Part shown: piece after piece, positions 9,972 through 18,008 of the stretch
Numbering within the stretch: the stretch's first letter is position 1
How the letters are laid out: every line of letters starts with the position of its first letter
NCBI RefSeq assembly: GCF_014646155.1
Contig: NZ_BMMX01000011.1
Coordinates: 1-64,000 of the forward strand
Source: Mangrovihabitans endophyticus
GTDB lineage: Bacteria; Actinomycetota; Actinomycetes; Mycobacteriales; Micromonosporaceae
Length of the DNA: 64,000 nt
Reading direction: 5' to 3'
Notes under the pieces: model-generated
What the model saw: only the letters and a program-made list of their open reading frames with translations
What the model was told of the DNA's origin: nothing
The model's database searches: none
Made by a program: the position numbers and the translations under genes

Positions 9972-10271
9972 AGCGCCTTGCCCCGCGGCCTCAACCGCGA
10001 TGATGCGGCGTACCTGGAGTAGCTCGAATCGCGCGATGCGCGGCGAGGTGGGGCTCCCCTACGCGAACGTTCGAGCCGAGTCGTGGTGGCGGTAACGGGC
10101 GGCGCACACCGGGCGAAGCCGAGTACCTCGTAGCGCGGTGATGCTTCGCGGCCCAGGGGAATCCCCAGGAGCCTCGGCGGCTGCGAGTCCGTGTCGTCCA
10201 TAGCGTCGGCTCCGGATGTGGCCGCGTGGCGTCAAGCGGACCGTGCCCGGTCGGCGAATCCACCGTCCTCC

Positions 10272-10285
10272 GTTTCACGTGAAAC
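10272..10285. other. parS site
   Basis: Perfect GTTTCACGTGAAAC palindrome, 314 bp from the previous site. Confidence 0.93.
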
Positions 10286-11003
10286 GGCGCATGTGGCGGT
10301 GCGGTGCGGCAGCGACACCCATGCCCCAGGTGCCGTCGCCACGCTTCATCCTTGGACCCCGCCGCCCTTATCTCCCGCCCTGGGACACCACAGCCGATCC
10401 GCCTCAGCACGCGACGGCCAGGCACAAAGGTGGGTCCGGGTGAAGCTGAGCGAAGGGTGGGTTGCCCGGGCGAAGCTGAGTGTGCGAGGCGGCGCCCTTC
10501 GCGTGTCATCCCCGTTCGATCGCCGGGCTATGGGCGGTGACCGTCGGCTGGTGGAACCGCCCCGGGGGCAGGCGTCGACCGACCGGACCGGAGCGGATGC
10601 CTCGGGCCTGCATGATCGCGGCCTCGCGCATCCTCGCGGCCTCGCGGGCAGCCCTCCCCGCGGACGACGGCCGCGGACGACGGCCGCAGACGAAAGGACG
10701 CCGATCGTCCGAGCGACGAGGCGATTGCCGTGCCTGCCCTGGCTGTCGTCGGAAGTTCTGTAGTTCCCGGCAACGCTGAGGGGCGGCCGAGGGATCGTGC
10801 GGCCGAGTGGCCGCGGAGCGGGACGGAGGGGCGGGACGGATGGGCGGGATGGAGGGGACGGGACGAGTGGCGGGGACGAGTGGCGGAAGGTCCGGGGGCC
10901 GCGGGACGGCGGTCGGTGGGTGAGACCGAGGCATAGGGCAACCGGAACGCGCGAAGCGCGGCGGCGAGGGCGCGTCGAGGCATGGTGAAGCGGGGTCGCT
11001 CCC

Positions 11004-11017
11004 GTTTCACGTGAAAC
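11004..11017. other. parS site
   Basis: Perfect GTTTCACGTGAAAC palindrome. Confidence 0.93.
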
Positions 11018-11451
11018 GACGAGGATGGCCCGAGCCGGGTTCTCCGATCGGACGGCGGCCACTCCCCGCCACGGGCAGACGAGCGGATGGCACCAGCCCG
11101 ACGACGCTTCGGGTCGGATGGCGTAAAGCCCGCGCCGGGGCAGATTGGCCGAAGCGAGTACGCATGTATGCCCAGGCGGCCGAGACGCGTGCGCGAGGGA
11201 TGAGCGGCGCAGGCCCGGCTGACGGAGGCGGGCCGCCAGCGGAGACCAGCGTCCGTCAGCGGCGGGTCGGCCGTCAGTGGAGGTCCGTCCGTCAGCGGAC
11301 AGCCGGCTGCCAGTTGAGAGCCGTTGCCGGAGAGGGGTGGACGTCGGAGAAGAAAGAGCCAGAGGGTGAGACCGAGCCGGACGGCCGAAGCGGGAGAGGG
11401 TCCGGGATGCCGATCGGAAGGTCGATCGAAACTCAAGCCGAGTGGCGGCAT

Positions 11452-11465
11452 GTTTCACGTGGAAC
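11452..11465. other. Imperfect parS site
   Basis: GTTTCACGTGGAAC differs from the perfect palindrome at one position (A to G in the right arm). It directly abuts the 16-bp tandem repeat at 11469. It is probably a weaker ParB site. Confidence 0.7.
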
Positions 11466-11468
11466 AGC

Positions 11469-11596
11469 CGTGCCGCCCGGAGACCGTGCCGCCCGGAGAC
11501 TGCACCGTCTGGGGACTGCACCGCCCCGAAACACCGCCGCCCCGAAACACCGCCGCCCCGAAACACCGCCGCTCCGAAACACCGGCGCCCGGAGAC
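11469..11596. repeat. Degenerate 16-bp tandem repeat, 8 units
   Basis: Eight consecutive 16-bp units, each ending in GGAGAC, GGGGAC or CGAAAC. The first two are identical (CGTGCCGCCCGGAGAC), and two adjacent units at 11533-11564 are identical (ACCGCCGCCCCGAAAC). The array starts 3 bp after the imperfect parS site. Function unknown. Confidence 0.85.
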
Positions 11597-11890
11597 AGCG
11601 GCTGTTGGCCGCCATGGGGGATCATCGGGGGCTGCTCGCGGGGCTCATCCACAGGCGCCGAGAACGGTGCGGATCAGTGTCGAGACGGTACGGGTGAGAG
11701 TCGTCCGCGCGAGTGGTGACACCGCGTCATGGCCGCCGCGACGCCCTACGGTCCGGGAGCGTGCCGGGCCGAGAGGCCGTTGACCGAGTCGACGAGGGGC
11801 ACATGCGCGCCCACCTGGGCCCATTACATCGGGGAACCGCGTTATCCACACCCTGTGCGTAAGCCTGTTGAGAACTTTTGTACGGGCCCC

Positions 11891-11904
11891 GTTTCACGTG
11901 AAAC
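11891..11904. other. parS site
   Basis: Perfect GTTTCACGTGAAAC palindrome among the DnaA boxes. Confidence 0.93.
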
Positions 11905-11967
11905 GAGCCGTCGTGACGGGGAGTGTCCACGCATATATCCACAGGCTCAGCAGGCCCACGACATGGT

Positions 11968-11981
11968 GTTTCACGTGAAAC
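11968..11981. other. parS site
   Basis: Perfect GTTTCACGTGAAAC palindrome, 10 bp from an inverted DnaA box. Confidence 0.93.
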
Positions 11982-12149
11982 TGGGCCGCCTGTGGATAAC
12001 GCCTGTGGATAACTTCACGCCGTCATGAGCGTCACTGTCCGCAGTACGAGGAGTGTCGTCGCGACTGGCCGATCGGCCGACGTCGGATCACCTGCTTCGC
12101 CGGAAATTGACCCGGGACAGTGTGCCGTGACCTCGACTAAGGTCGGTTC

Positions 12150-13166
12150 GTGCCCGACAACGCCGCCCCCCTGCCGGACTTCACGCGTTGGCCGTCGTTC
12201 CCCTTCGAGGGCGACCTTCGCGTCAAGGCGCTCGCCGCGCCGGTCGCCGAGGAGCCCCGCCGCAGCGGTGAAGACGCCACCGACTGCGTTGCCTGCAATA
12301 CGCCGGACGATGCGTACATCTGGGTCAGTGAGCGGTGGCGCGTACGCGCCATGGACCGACCTACCGGCCTGCCGGTGGTCCTGATCCTTGAGTGTCGATC
12401 CCACCTCGACCTCGGAGATCTGCCGAACCTCCTCGCGGCCGAGCTGGGCGTCATGACGGTTCGCCTGGAGCGTGCCATCCGGTCGCTGGACGGTGTCGCG
12501 CGCGTCCACGTGAATCGGTGGGGTGACGGGTCGGCGCACATGCACATCTGGTTCCTGGCGCGACCACACGGTCGGCTGCAATTGCGTGGCACGTTCCTCT
12601 CCCTGTGGGACGACATTCTGCCGGTCATTCCGGAGCAGCAGTGGCGGGAGAACCTCGCGCTCGTGGCGGCCTGGCTGGCGGACTTCGGCGGGACCGCGAA
12701 CGCCGAACCGCCGCACATCGCATGGCAGTCGCCGTCCACGATCAGCGACCCGAGCACGGCCGGGGTGCCGGAAACCGACGGGGAGCCGGAAGCCTCCCGG
12801 GAGCCGGGCGTCGCCGGGGACACCGGTGCCGGGGAGCCGGCCGTCGTTGCGGAAACCGACGCGACGGAGGTGAGCGGCACCGACAAGACGGCCGGCACCG
12901 TCTTCGTGAGTCGCGCGGCTCGGGGAGGAGAGAACGGGACTCCGTCGGACCGGGAAGCCGCCGCCGAGGATCAGGCCGGCACCCAAGCCCTCGCCGAGAC
13001 CCAAGACCTCAAGGAAGCCGACCCGCCTCAGTCCGACCCGCCTCAGTCCGACCGGCCCCAGTCGGACCCGCCTCAGTCCGACCGGCCCCAGTCGGGTGTG
13101 GCCGAGGGGCCGGCACCGGCCGCTGCGATGCCGTCACCGGACGGCGAAACCGCGACCCGTCGATAG
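12150..13166 (+). CDS. HIT-superfamily-like protein with repeat tail
   Basis: The first 185 residues resemble the histidine-triad fold: a CVAC pair (46-49), a strand-helix-strand region, and NRWGDGSAHMHIWF (122-135), where HIT enzymes have HxHxH. Here the third histidine is Trp (H130-M-H132-I-W134). HIT proteins hydrolyse or transfer nucleotides, but activity cannot be assumed. The remaining residues are Ala/Glu/Thr-rich and end with repeats of DPPQS/DRPQS (about 290-312), so they are probably disordered. GTG 12150 starts right after the parS/DnaA-box region. The lower-strand gene behind it (13209-14174) is convergent. Confidence 0.65.
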   Translation: MPDNAAPLPDFTRWPSFPFEGDLRVKALAAPVAEEPRRSGEDATDCVACNTPDDAYIWVSERWRVRAMDRPTGLPVVLILECRSHLDLGDLPNLLAAELGVMTVRLERAIRSLDGVARVHVNRWGDGSAHMHIWFLARPHGRLQLRGTFLSLWDDILPVIPEQQWRENLALVAAWLADFGGTANAEPPHIAWQSPSTISDPSTAGVPETDGEPEASREPGVAGDTGAGEPAVVAETDATEVSGTDKTAGTVFVSRAARGGENGTPSDREAAAEDQAGTQALAETQDLKEADPPQSDPPQSDRPQSDPPQSDRPQSGVAEGPAPAAAMPSPDGETATRR

Positions 13167-13208
13167 AGGAGGCGAACGGCGGCGAGCCCGGACGGCGTAC
13201 GCGCGGTT

Positions 13209-14174
13209 TCAGCGACCGGCGGCGTCGGCGCGCGCGGCGGCGCGTTCCGTGAGCGTCGCCCACAGCTTTCCGAACTCCAGCCCGCTCGCCTGCACAGCGA
13301 GCGGCAGCAACGACGTCTCGGTCATGCCCGGCGAAACGTTGACCTCCAGGACGTGCGGTGTGCCGTCCTCGTCCACGATGAGATCCACCCGGGACAGGTC
13401 GCGCAGGCCCAGCGCCCGATGGGCCGCCACCGCGACCTCGGCGACGTGCGCGGCGACGGCCGGATCCAGCCGTGCCGGCACGTGCCATGTGGTCAGCCCG
13501 GCGGTGTATCGAGCGGCATAGTCGTACACGCCGTCCCGTGGCACGATCTCCACCGCCGGCAGCGCCTCCGGGCCGGATCCCTGGTCGACGACCGATACGG
13601 CGACGTCCATGCCGTTCACGTACCGCTCGACCAGGGCCGTCGCGTGATAGGCGAAGCAGCCGACCATCGCGGCCGGCAGGTCGGCGGACGACCGCACCAC
13701 CGTGCCACCCAGGCCGGACCCACCCTGCGCCGGCTTCACCATCAGCGGCAGGTCGAGCCGCGACACGATCCGGTCGAGCACGGCCACCGCGCCCAGCTCG
13801 GAGAATCGGTCATGTGGCAGCGCCACCCAATCCGGCGTGGGGATGCCCGACTCGCGCAGCACCGCCTTGGCCGACGGCTTGTCCCATGCCAGCCGTGACG
13901 CCCGGGCGTCGCAGCCGACATAGGGAATGCCGCACAGGTCCAGCACACCCCGCAGCGAGCCGTCCTCGCCGGTGGCTCCGTGCAGCGCGATCACTACGGC
14001 ATCCGGCGGATCCGCCTGCAACAGCGGGAGCAACGCGGCGTCGGCGTCGTGCATCGTCACGTCGATCCCGGAGGCGCGCAGGGCGTCGGCCACCCGGCGC
14101 CCGGAGCGCAGCGAGACCTCCCGTTCGTACGACAAGCCGCCGGCCAGCACCAGCACGTGCGGGTCGACGCTCAT
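13209..14174 (-). CDS. D-alanine--D-alanine ligase family protein (ATP-grasp)
   Basis: The family joins two D-alanines with ATP for the peptidoglycan stem peptide. The 321-residue protein shows the ligase motifs HGATGEDGSLRGVLDLCGIP (95-114), the ATP-grasp lysine in LMVKPAQGGSGLGG and the metal-binding end EVNVSPGMTETSLLP. The length is normal for Ddl. A second ddl elsewhere is usual in actinobacteria, so this copy may have another substrate. ATG 14174 overlaps the stop of the upstream aminotransferase by 4 bp, so both are probably one operon. The frame is open upstream to 14705 but only as a shadow of the aminotransferase. Confidence 0.88.
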   Translation of the reverse strand: MSVDPHVLVLAGGLSYEREVSLRSGRRVADALRASGIDVTMHDADAALLPLLQADPPDAVVIALHGATGEDGSLRGVLDLCGIPYVGCDARASRLAWDKPSAKAVLRESGIPTPDWVALPHDRFSELGAVAVLDRIVSRLDLPLMVKPAQGGSGLGGTVVRSSADLPAAMVGCFAYHATALVERYVNGMDVAVSVVDQGSGPEALPAVEIVPRDGVYDYAARYTAGLTTWHVPARLDPAVAAHVAEVAVAAHRALGLRDLSRVDLIVDEDGTPHVLEVNVSPGMTETSLLPLAVQASGLEFGKLWATLTERAAARADAAGR

Positions 14175-15475
14175 GCCACATCGGGTCCCGGTGCGTCCGC
14201 GGCAGCCGCGCCGCGGCGGTGGTGCGTGCGTCCGGCCGAGCCGAACACCGCCCGCATGGACAGTTCCTGTTCCATCACGCCGGACAATCGCCGTACGCCT
14301 TCCCGCAGCCGTTCCGGCGCGGAGAAGGAGAAGTTGAGCCGCATGTGCGCGGTGCCGGACCCGTCCGCGTAGAACCCGGTGCCGGGGACATAGGCCACCC
14401 GTGCGGCGATCGCCCGCGGCATCATCGCCTTGGAGTCCAGGCCGTCGGGCAACGTGGCCCAGACGAACAAGCCACCCTCCGGCCGCGTCCAGGTGGTGCC
14501 CTCCGGCATCAGGTCGGCCAGCGCGGACAGCAGCGCCTCGCGGCGCTCCCGGTACGTCTCCCGATAAACCTTGATCTGCTCCCGCCACGGCATGGTCGCC
14601 AGGTATTGCGTGACGGCGCTCTGTGCGAACGCCGACGGGCACAGGATCGAGGCCTCGGAGGCCATCACCAATTTCTCCCGTACGGCGTGCGGCGCCAGCA
14701 CCCACCCCACGCGCAGGCCCGGGGCGAACGTCTTGGAGAAGGTGCTCACGTAGAAGACGCCGTCCCGGCGACGCGCTCGCAACGGCCGGGGTGCGCCGCC
14801 CTCGAAGCTCAACATCCCGTACGGATCGTCCTCGACGACGAGCAGGCCGTGCGCCGCGCAGATGTCGAGAACCTCCTCGCGGCGGGCGTCGGTGAGCGTG
14901 ACGCCGGCCGGGTTCTGATAGGTGGGGATGGTGTAGAGGAATTTCGCGCGACGTCCGGACCGGGCGACCGCGTCGAGGGTTTCCGCGAGCGCGGCGGGGA
15001 TCAGGCCGTCGGAGTCCATCGCCACGTGTGCCACCTGTGCCTGGGCGGCCTGGAACACGCCGAGTGCGCCGACGTAGGTCGGCCCCTCGGCGAGCACCAC
15101 GTCGCCCGGGTCGAGGAAGACGCGCGCGATGAGGTCCAGCGCCTGCTGGCCGCCCACGGTGACCACCACGTCGTCCGGGGACGCGCCGTCGATGCCGGAC
15201 ATCGACATCACGTCGCAGATGTGTTCCCGCAGCGCGGCCGTGCCCTGCCCGATGCCGTACTGCAGGGTGCTCGTGCCCTGCTCGGCGGCCAGCCGTCCGA
15301 GCATCTCGCCCACCGCGTCGAGCGGGAGCGCCGCGATGTACGGCGAGCCACCGGCGAGTGACACCACCTCCGGCCGGTTCGCGACCGAGAACAGCGCGCG
15401 GATCTCCGAGGTTGTCATGCCCCGGACCCGCCTCGCATAGCGATCCGTGTAGTCGTCCTGCGTGGTTCCGGACAC
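14171..15475 (-). CDS. PLP-dependent aminotransferase, class I/II (2-aminoadipate type)
   Basis: A fold-type I aminotransferase of 434 residues with VTVGGQQALDLIARV, the asparagine motif YTIPTYQNPAGVTL, EDDPYG and the PLP-lysine motif STFSKTFAPGLRVGW. It resembles LysN/2-aminoadipate aminotransferases and the catalytic half of MocR proteins, but there is no HTH domain, so a catalytic role is likely; the substrate is unknown. The frame is open to a TTG at 15508, but GTG 15475 has GAGG upstream and fits better. It overlaps the ddl-like gene, suggesting supply or use of amino acids for cell-wall precursors. Confidence 0.87.
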   Translation of the reverse strand: MSGTTQDDYTDRYARRVRGMTTSEIRALFSVANRPEVVSLAGGSPYIAALPLDAVGEMLGRLAAEQGTSTLQYGIGQGTAALREHICDVMSMSGIDGASPDDVVVTVGGQQALDLIARVFLDPGDVVLAEGPTYVGALGVFQAAQAQVAHVAMDSDGLIPAALAETLDAVARSGRRAKFLYTIPTYQNPAGVTLTDARREEVLDICAAHGLLVVEDDPYGMLSFEGGAPRPLRARRRDGVFYVSTFSKTFAPGLRVGWVLAPHAVREKLVMASEASILCPSAFAQSAVTQYLATMPWREQIKVYRETYRERREALLSALADLMPEGTTWTRPEGGLFVWATLPDGLDSKAMMPRAIAARVAYVPGTGFYADGSGTAHMRLNFSFSAPERLREGVRRLSGVMEQELSMRAVFGSAGRTHHRRGAAAADAPGPDVA

Positions 15476-15663
15476 CTCATCCACCTCATTCGTCACAAGG
15501 GTCGGCAACGGAAGGTCATGCTAGCCACCGCGGGCATCCCGCCGCCTGCGGATTGGCGGCCGATCAAGGGGTGAGCGGCGTAGGATGCCTGCGGGGGCGC
15601 GGACGAGCACGTGTCAGGACCGTGCTTCGACGTCCGTGAAAGCGCTAGGTGGGGGGGCCGTCG

Positions 15664-16335
15664 ATGTCGCGACGCCTGGTCAACTTGACCCTCGACACCC
15701 TCGAGGATCTTCCCCGGCCGTGCCGGGAGTGCGTCTATTGGGAACTCGACCCTGTCTCAGGTGACCGCGCCTGCGCCGCGGGCGACACCGCTTTGGAAAA
15801 GGAAGCGTGGGTGTCGCAGACGCTGCTGGAGTGGGGCTCCTGCGGCAAGCTCGTCTACGTCGACGGGATGTCGGCCGGCTTCGTGATGTATGCCCCTCCG
15901 GCGTACGTGCCGCGGTCGATGGCCTTCCCGACGTCTCCGGTCTCCCCGGACGCGGTGCTGTTGACGACGGCGCACGTGGTGACCTCATTCGCCGGGGGCG
16001 GTCTGGGACGGATGCTCGTGCAGGGCGTCGCCCGCGACCTGACGAAGCGGGGCGTCAAGGCGATCGAGGCGTTCGGCGACGCGAAGTACGGCGAGGCGGA
16101 CGAGGGCGGCAATATGGCGGGTTGTCTGGTTCCGGTCGACTTTTTCCTGTCGGTCGGTTTCAAGACGGTACGCCCGCATCCGCGCTACCCGAGGCTGCGG
16201 CTGGAATTGCGGACGGCGCTGTCCTGGAAGTCCGACGTCGAATACGCGCTGGAAAAGCTGCTCGGGTCGATGACTCCGGAAAACCTGCTGCGTCCGGTAC
16301 GCCCAGCGGCGGCGACCCGGTCGGCGGACAACTGA
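15664..16335 (+). CDS. GNAT family N-acetyltransferase
   Basis: The 223-residue protein has a conserved N-terminus with a cysteine pair (CRECVYWELDP, about 20-30) and an acetyl-CoA loop AGGGLGRMLVQGVARDL (about 116-132). Its position upstream of cwlM matches the conserved Rv3916c-type gene between parB and cwlM in mycobacteria. The substrate is unknown. ATG 15664 after a G-rich stretch is preferred to GTG 15649. Confidence 0.8.
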   Translation: MSRRLVNLTLDTLEDLPRPCRECVYWELDPVSGDRACAAGDTALEKEAWVSQTLLEWGSCGKLVYVDGMSAGFVMYAPPAYVPRSMAFPTSPVSPDAVLLTTAHVVTSFAGGGLGRMLVQGVARDLTKRGVKAIEAFGDAKYGEADEGGNMAGCLVPVDFFLSVGFKTVRPHPRYPRLRLELRTALSWKSDVEYALEKLLGSMTPENLLRPVRPAAATRSADN

Positions 16336-16361
16336 CCGGGCGCCACCAGAGTGACTGCGGC

Positions 16362-17513
16362 CTAAGCGTTGCGTGACGCGAGGGCGAGACGGAGTTGGCG
16401 CACGTCGATCGAGCCGGTGGGGACGTCGTTCTCCACCGGGTAGTACATGCGCTGCACCGCGGCCAGCACCGCCTCCACCATCTGCTCCCGCACCAGCGGG
16501 TCGACCAGGCGTGCCCGGTCCTCCGGCGACGTCAGGTAACCGAGGTCCACCCGTACCGCGGGCATCCGGGTCAGGCGCAGCAGCTCCCACGTCTTGGCAT
16601 GGATGCGGCAGTCCTGCATGCCGGTGCGCACCACGACCTCGCGTTGCACGAGGTTGGCGAGGCGCTCCCCCACCGTCGAGGTGAGGCCGTTGCCGGTGCC
16701 GTAGTGATAGGTCGCGACGCCGGAGGCGGCCTCGTTGGTGTTGCCGTCCAGATGCAATGAGATCAGCAGGTCCGCGTTCAGGCTGTTGGCCAACTGCGCA
16801 CGCTCGGCGCCGGACATGATCCGCGTCGGCGACGGACCGCGGGTCATGTGGACGCGCATGCCTGCCGCGGCGAGCCGGCCCTCCAGCCGGGCCGCGGTGT
16901 CGTAGACCAGGTCCGCCTCGGTCCAGCGCAGCGGACCGTCCGGCACCAGCACGCCGAGATCCTCCGGGCCGCCGTGGCCCGGGTCGATGACGATGGTCTT
17001 GCCGACCAGGTTGGGCCCGGACTGGCGGAAGGCCTCGGCCTCGCGCAGCCACTGCGGCCGGCCGCCGACCACCTTGCGGCCGAGTCGGCGCAACGCGTTC
17101 ATGGTCTGCGGGCCGCACGACCCGTCCGGGGACAGTCCGACCTCCCGCTGGAACTGGGCGACGGCGCGGGCCGTCCGCGGACCGTACATGCCGTCCGCAC
17201 GCCCGCTGTCGAAGCCCATCTCCAGCAGGCGTTCCTGCAGGGTCCGCACGTCCTCGCCGACGATCAGCGACGGGATGGAGTGGAACAGAGTGCGGGCGCC
17301 GAGCTTCCAGCGTGCCCCGTCGAGCGCCTGCCACGTCTCGTCGTCCACCACGCCACCGACGCCGATGCCACGACTTTGTTGGAAGGCCCGCACGGCCGTT
17401 TCGCAGGCCTCGTCGAAGTCACCCTCGGGCGACTCGAGAAGTTCGAGACCGACCAGGATCGTCCGGATCTCCAAGACGGCAGGTCCGGTTTCTCCACGGC
17501 GGATCGCACGCAC
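16362..17513 (-). CDS. cwlM: CwlM-like peptidoglycan-binding amidase homologue
   Basis: The 383-residue protein has two peptidoglycan-binding domains (about 8-65 and 85-143) and an amidase_3 domain (about 173-365). Zinc ligands look intact: H180 in DPGHGG, E199 and H254 in SLHLDGN. The catalytic Glu of true amidases (VEGGFL-type motif) is Asp323 here (RVDLGYLTSPED). In mycobacteria CwlM lacks a signal peptide and regulates MurA rather than cutting peptidoglycan; this protein also has no signal peptide. GTG 17513. It lies beside trxA and trxB as in M. tuberculosis (Rv3915-Rv3913). Confidence 0.9.
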   Translation of the reverse strand: MRAIRRGETGPAVLEIRTILVGLELLESPEGDFDEACETAVRAFQQSRGIGVGGVVDDETWQALDGARWKLGARTLFHSIPSLIVGEDVRTLQERLLEMGFDSGRADGMYGPRTARAVAQFQREVGLSPDGSCGPQTMNALRRLGRKVVGGRPQWLREAEAFRQSGPNLVGKTIVIDPGHGGPEDLGVLVPDGPLRWTEADLVYDTAARLEGRLAAAGMRVHMTRGPSPTRIMSGAERAQLANSLNADLLISLHLDGNTNEAASGVATYHYGTGNGLTSTVGERLANLVQREVVVRTGMQDCRIHAKTWELLRLTRMPAVRVDLGYLTSPEDRARLVDPLVREQMVEAVLAAVQRMYYPVENDVPTGSIDVRQLRLALASRNA

Positions 17514-17620
17514 GCGCGGCTCCTTGGCATTCGGGGGAAGGGGAACGACTCCCGGAGCGTACTCCTCGACGCACGAGGCGGCCGGACATCGATGGCCGCA
17601 CCGTGCGTCGCGTCACCGGT

Positions 17621-17662
17621 ACGCCGACGCCCCGCATTCACGTGAATGCGGGGCGTCGGCGG
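17621..17662 (-). terminator. 42-bp perfect palindrome downstream of trxA
   Basis: Two 21-bp arms (17621-17641 and 17642-17662) are exact reverse complements with no spacer, centred on TTCACGTGAA. It lies just after the trxA stop and probably ends trxB-trxA transcription. The centre matches the inner 10 bases of parS but not its outer bases. Confidence 0.8.
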
Positions 17663-17668
17663 TCGGCG

Positions 17669-17992
17669 TCAGAAGGCCGATTCGATCAAGTTGATCAAAG
17701 CGCCCTTGGGCTTGGCGCCGGCGACGGAGCTGACTGCCTCGCCGCCCTTGAACATCGTCAGCGTCGGCACCGACATGACCCGGTACGCGCGGGCGGTCTC
17801 CGGGTTCTCGTCGATGTTGAGTTTCACGATCTGCACCTTGTCGCCCATCTCGTTGGCGATCTCGGCGAGGAGCGGCTCGACCTTGCGGCACGGCGCGCAC
17901 CATTCCGCCCAGAAGTCCACCAGAACCGGCTTGTCCGACTGCAGGACATCGCTCGCGAACGTGGCGTCCGTGACCGCCTTGGTTGCTCCCAC
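17669..17992 (-). CDS. trxA: Thioredoxin
   Basis: A 107-residue thioredoxin that reduces protein disulfides using electrons from TrxB. The active site is WCAPC (31-35), with Ala in place of the usual Gly, and the cis-proline loop is MSVPTLTMF. GTG 17992 has AGGAGGG five bases upstream. The trxB gene lies upstream with a 16-bp gap, so the two are one operon. Confidence 0.96.
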   Translation of the reverse strand: MGATKAVTDATFASDVLQSDKPVLVDFWAEWCAPCRKVEPLLAEIANEMGDKVQIVKLNIDENPETARAYRVMSVPTLTMFKGGEAVSSVAGAKPKGALINLIESAF

Positions 17993-18008
17993 TATGACCC
18001 TCCTGGTC

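Larger units (their letters stand above)
11842..12012. other. Cluster of four DnaA boxes
   Basis: TTATCCACA at 11842-11850 (perfect), ATATCCACA at 11935-11943 (one mismatch), and inverted perfect boxes TGTGGATAA at 11991-11999 and 12004-12012, the last two 13 bp apart. Two parS sites (11891 and 11968) lie between them. This is the densest DnaA-box group in the window. It could be a secondary origin element or a DnaA-titrating site. Confidence 0.8.
8858..12149. other. Gene-free parS centromere region
   Basis: About 3.3 kb with no ORF resembling a known family; every long frame is a low-complexity product of the GC-rich sequence and overlaps others on both strands. It carries seven parS sites (one imperfect), a short repeat at 8863-8910, a 16-bp tandem repeat at 11469-11596 and four DnaA boxes at 11842-12012. 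It is best seen as the segregation centromere next to parAB. Small RNAs cannot be excluded. Confidence 0.75.

Noticed and set aside
10346-11697. Several long frames in the parS region (10346-11566, 10528-11451, 11011-11697)
   Set aside because: Overlap each other on both strands, are low-complexity and have no recognisable domain or good ribosome binding site.
17824-17840. GTTTCACGATCTGC inside trxA as a parS site
   Set aside because: Only the left half matches; the right half is not palindromic.
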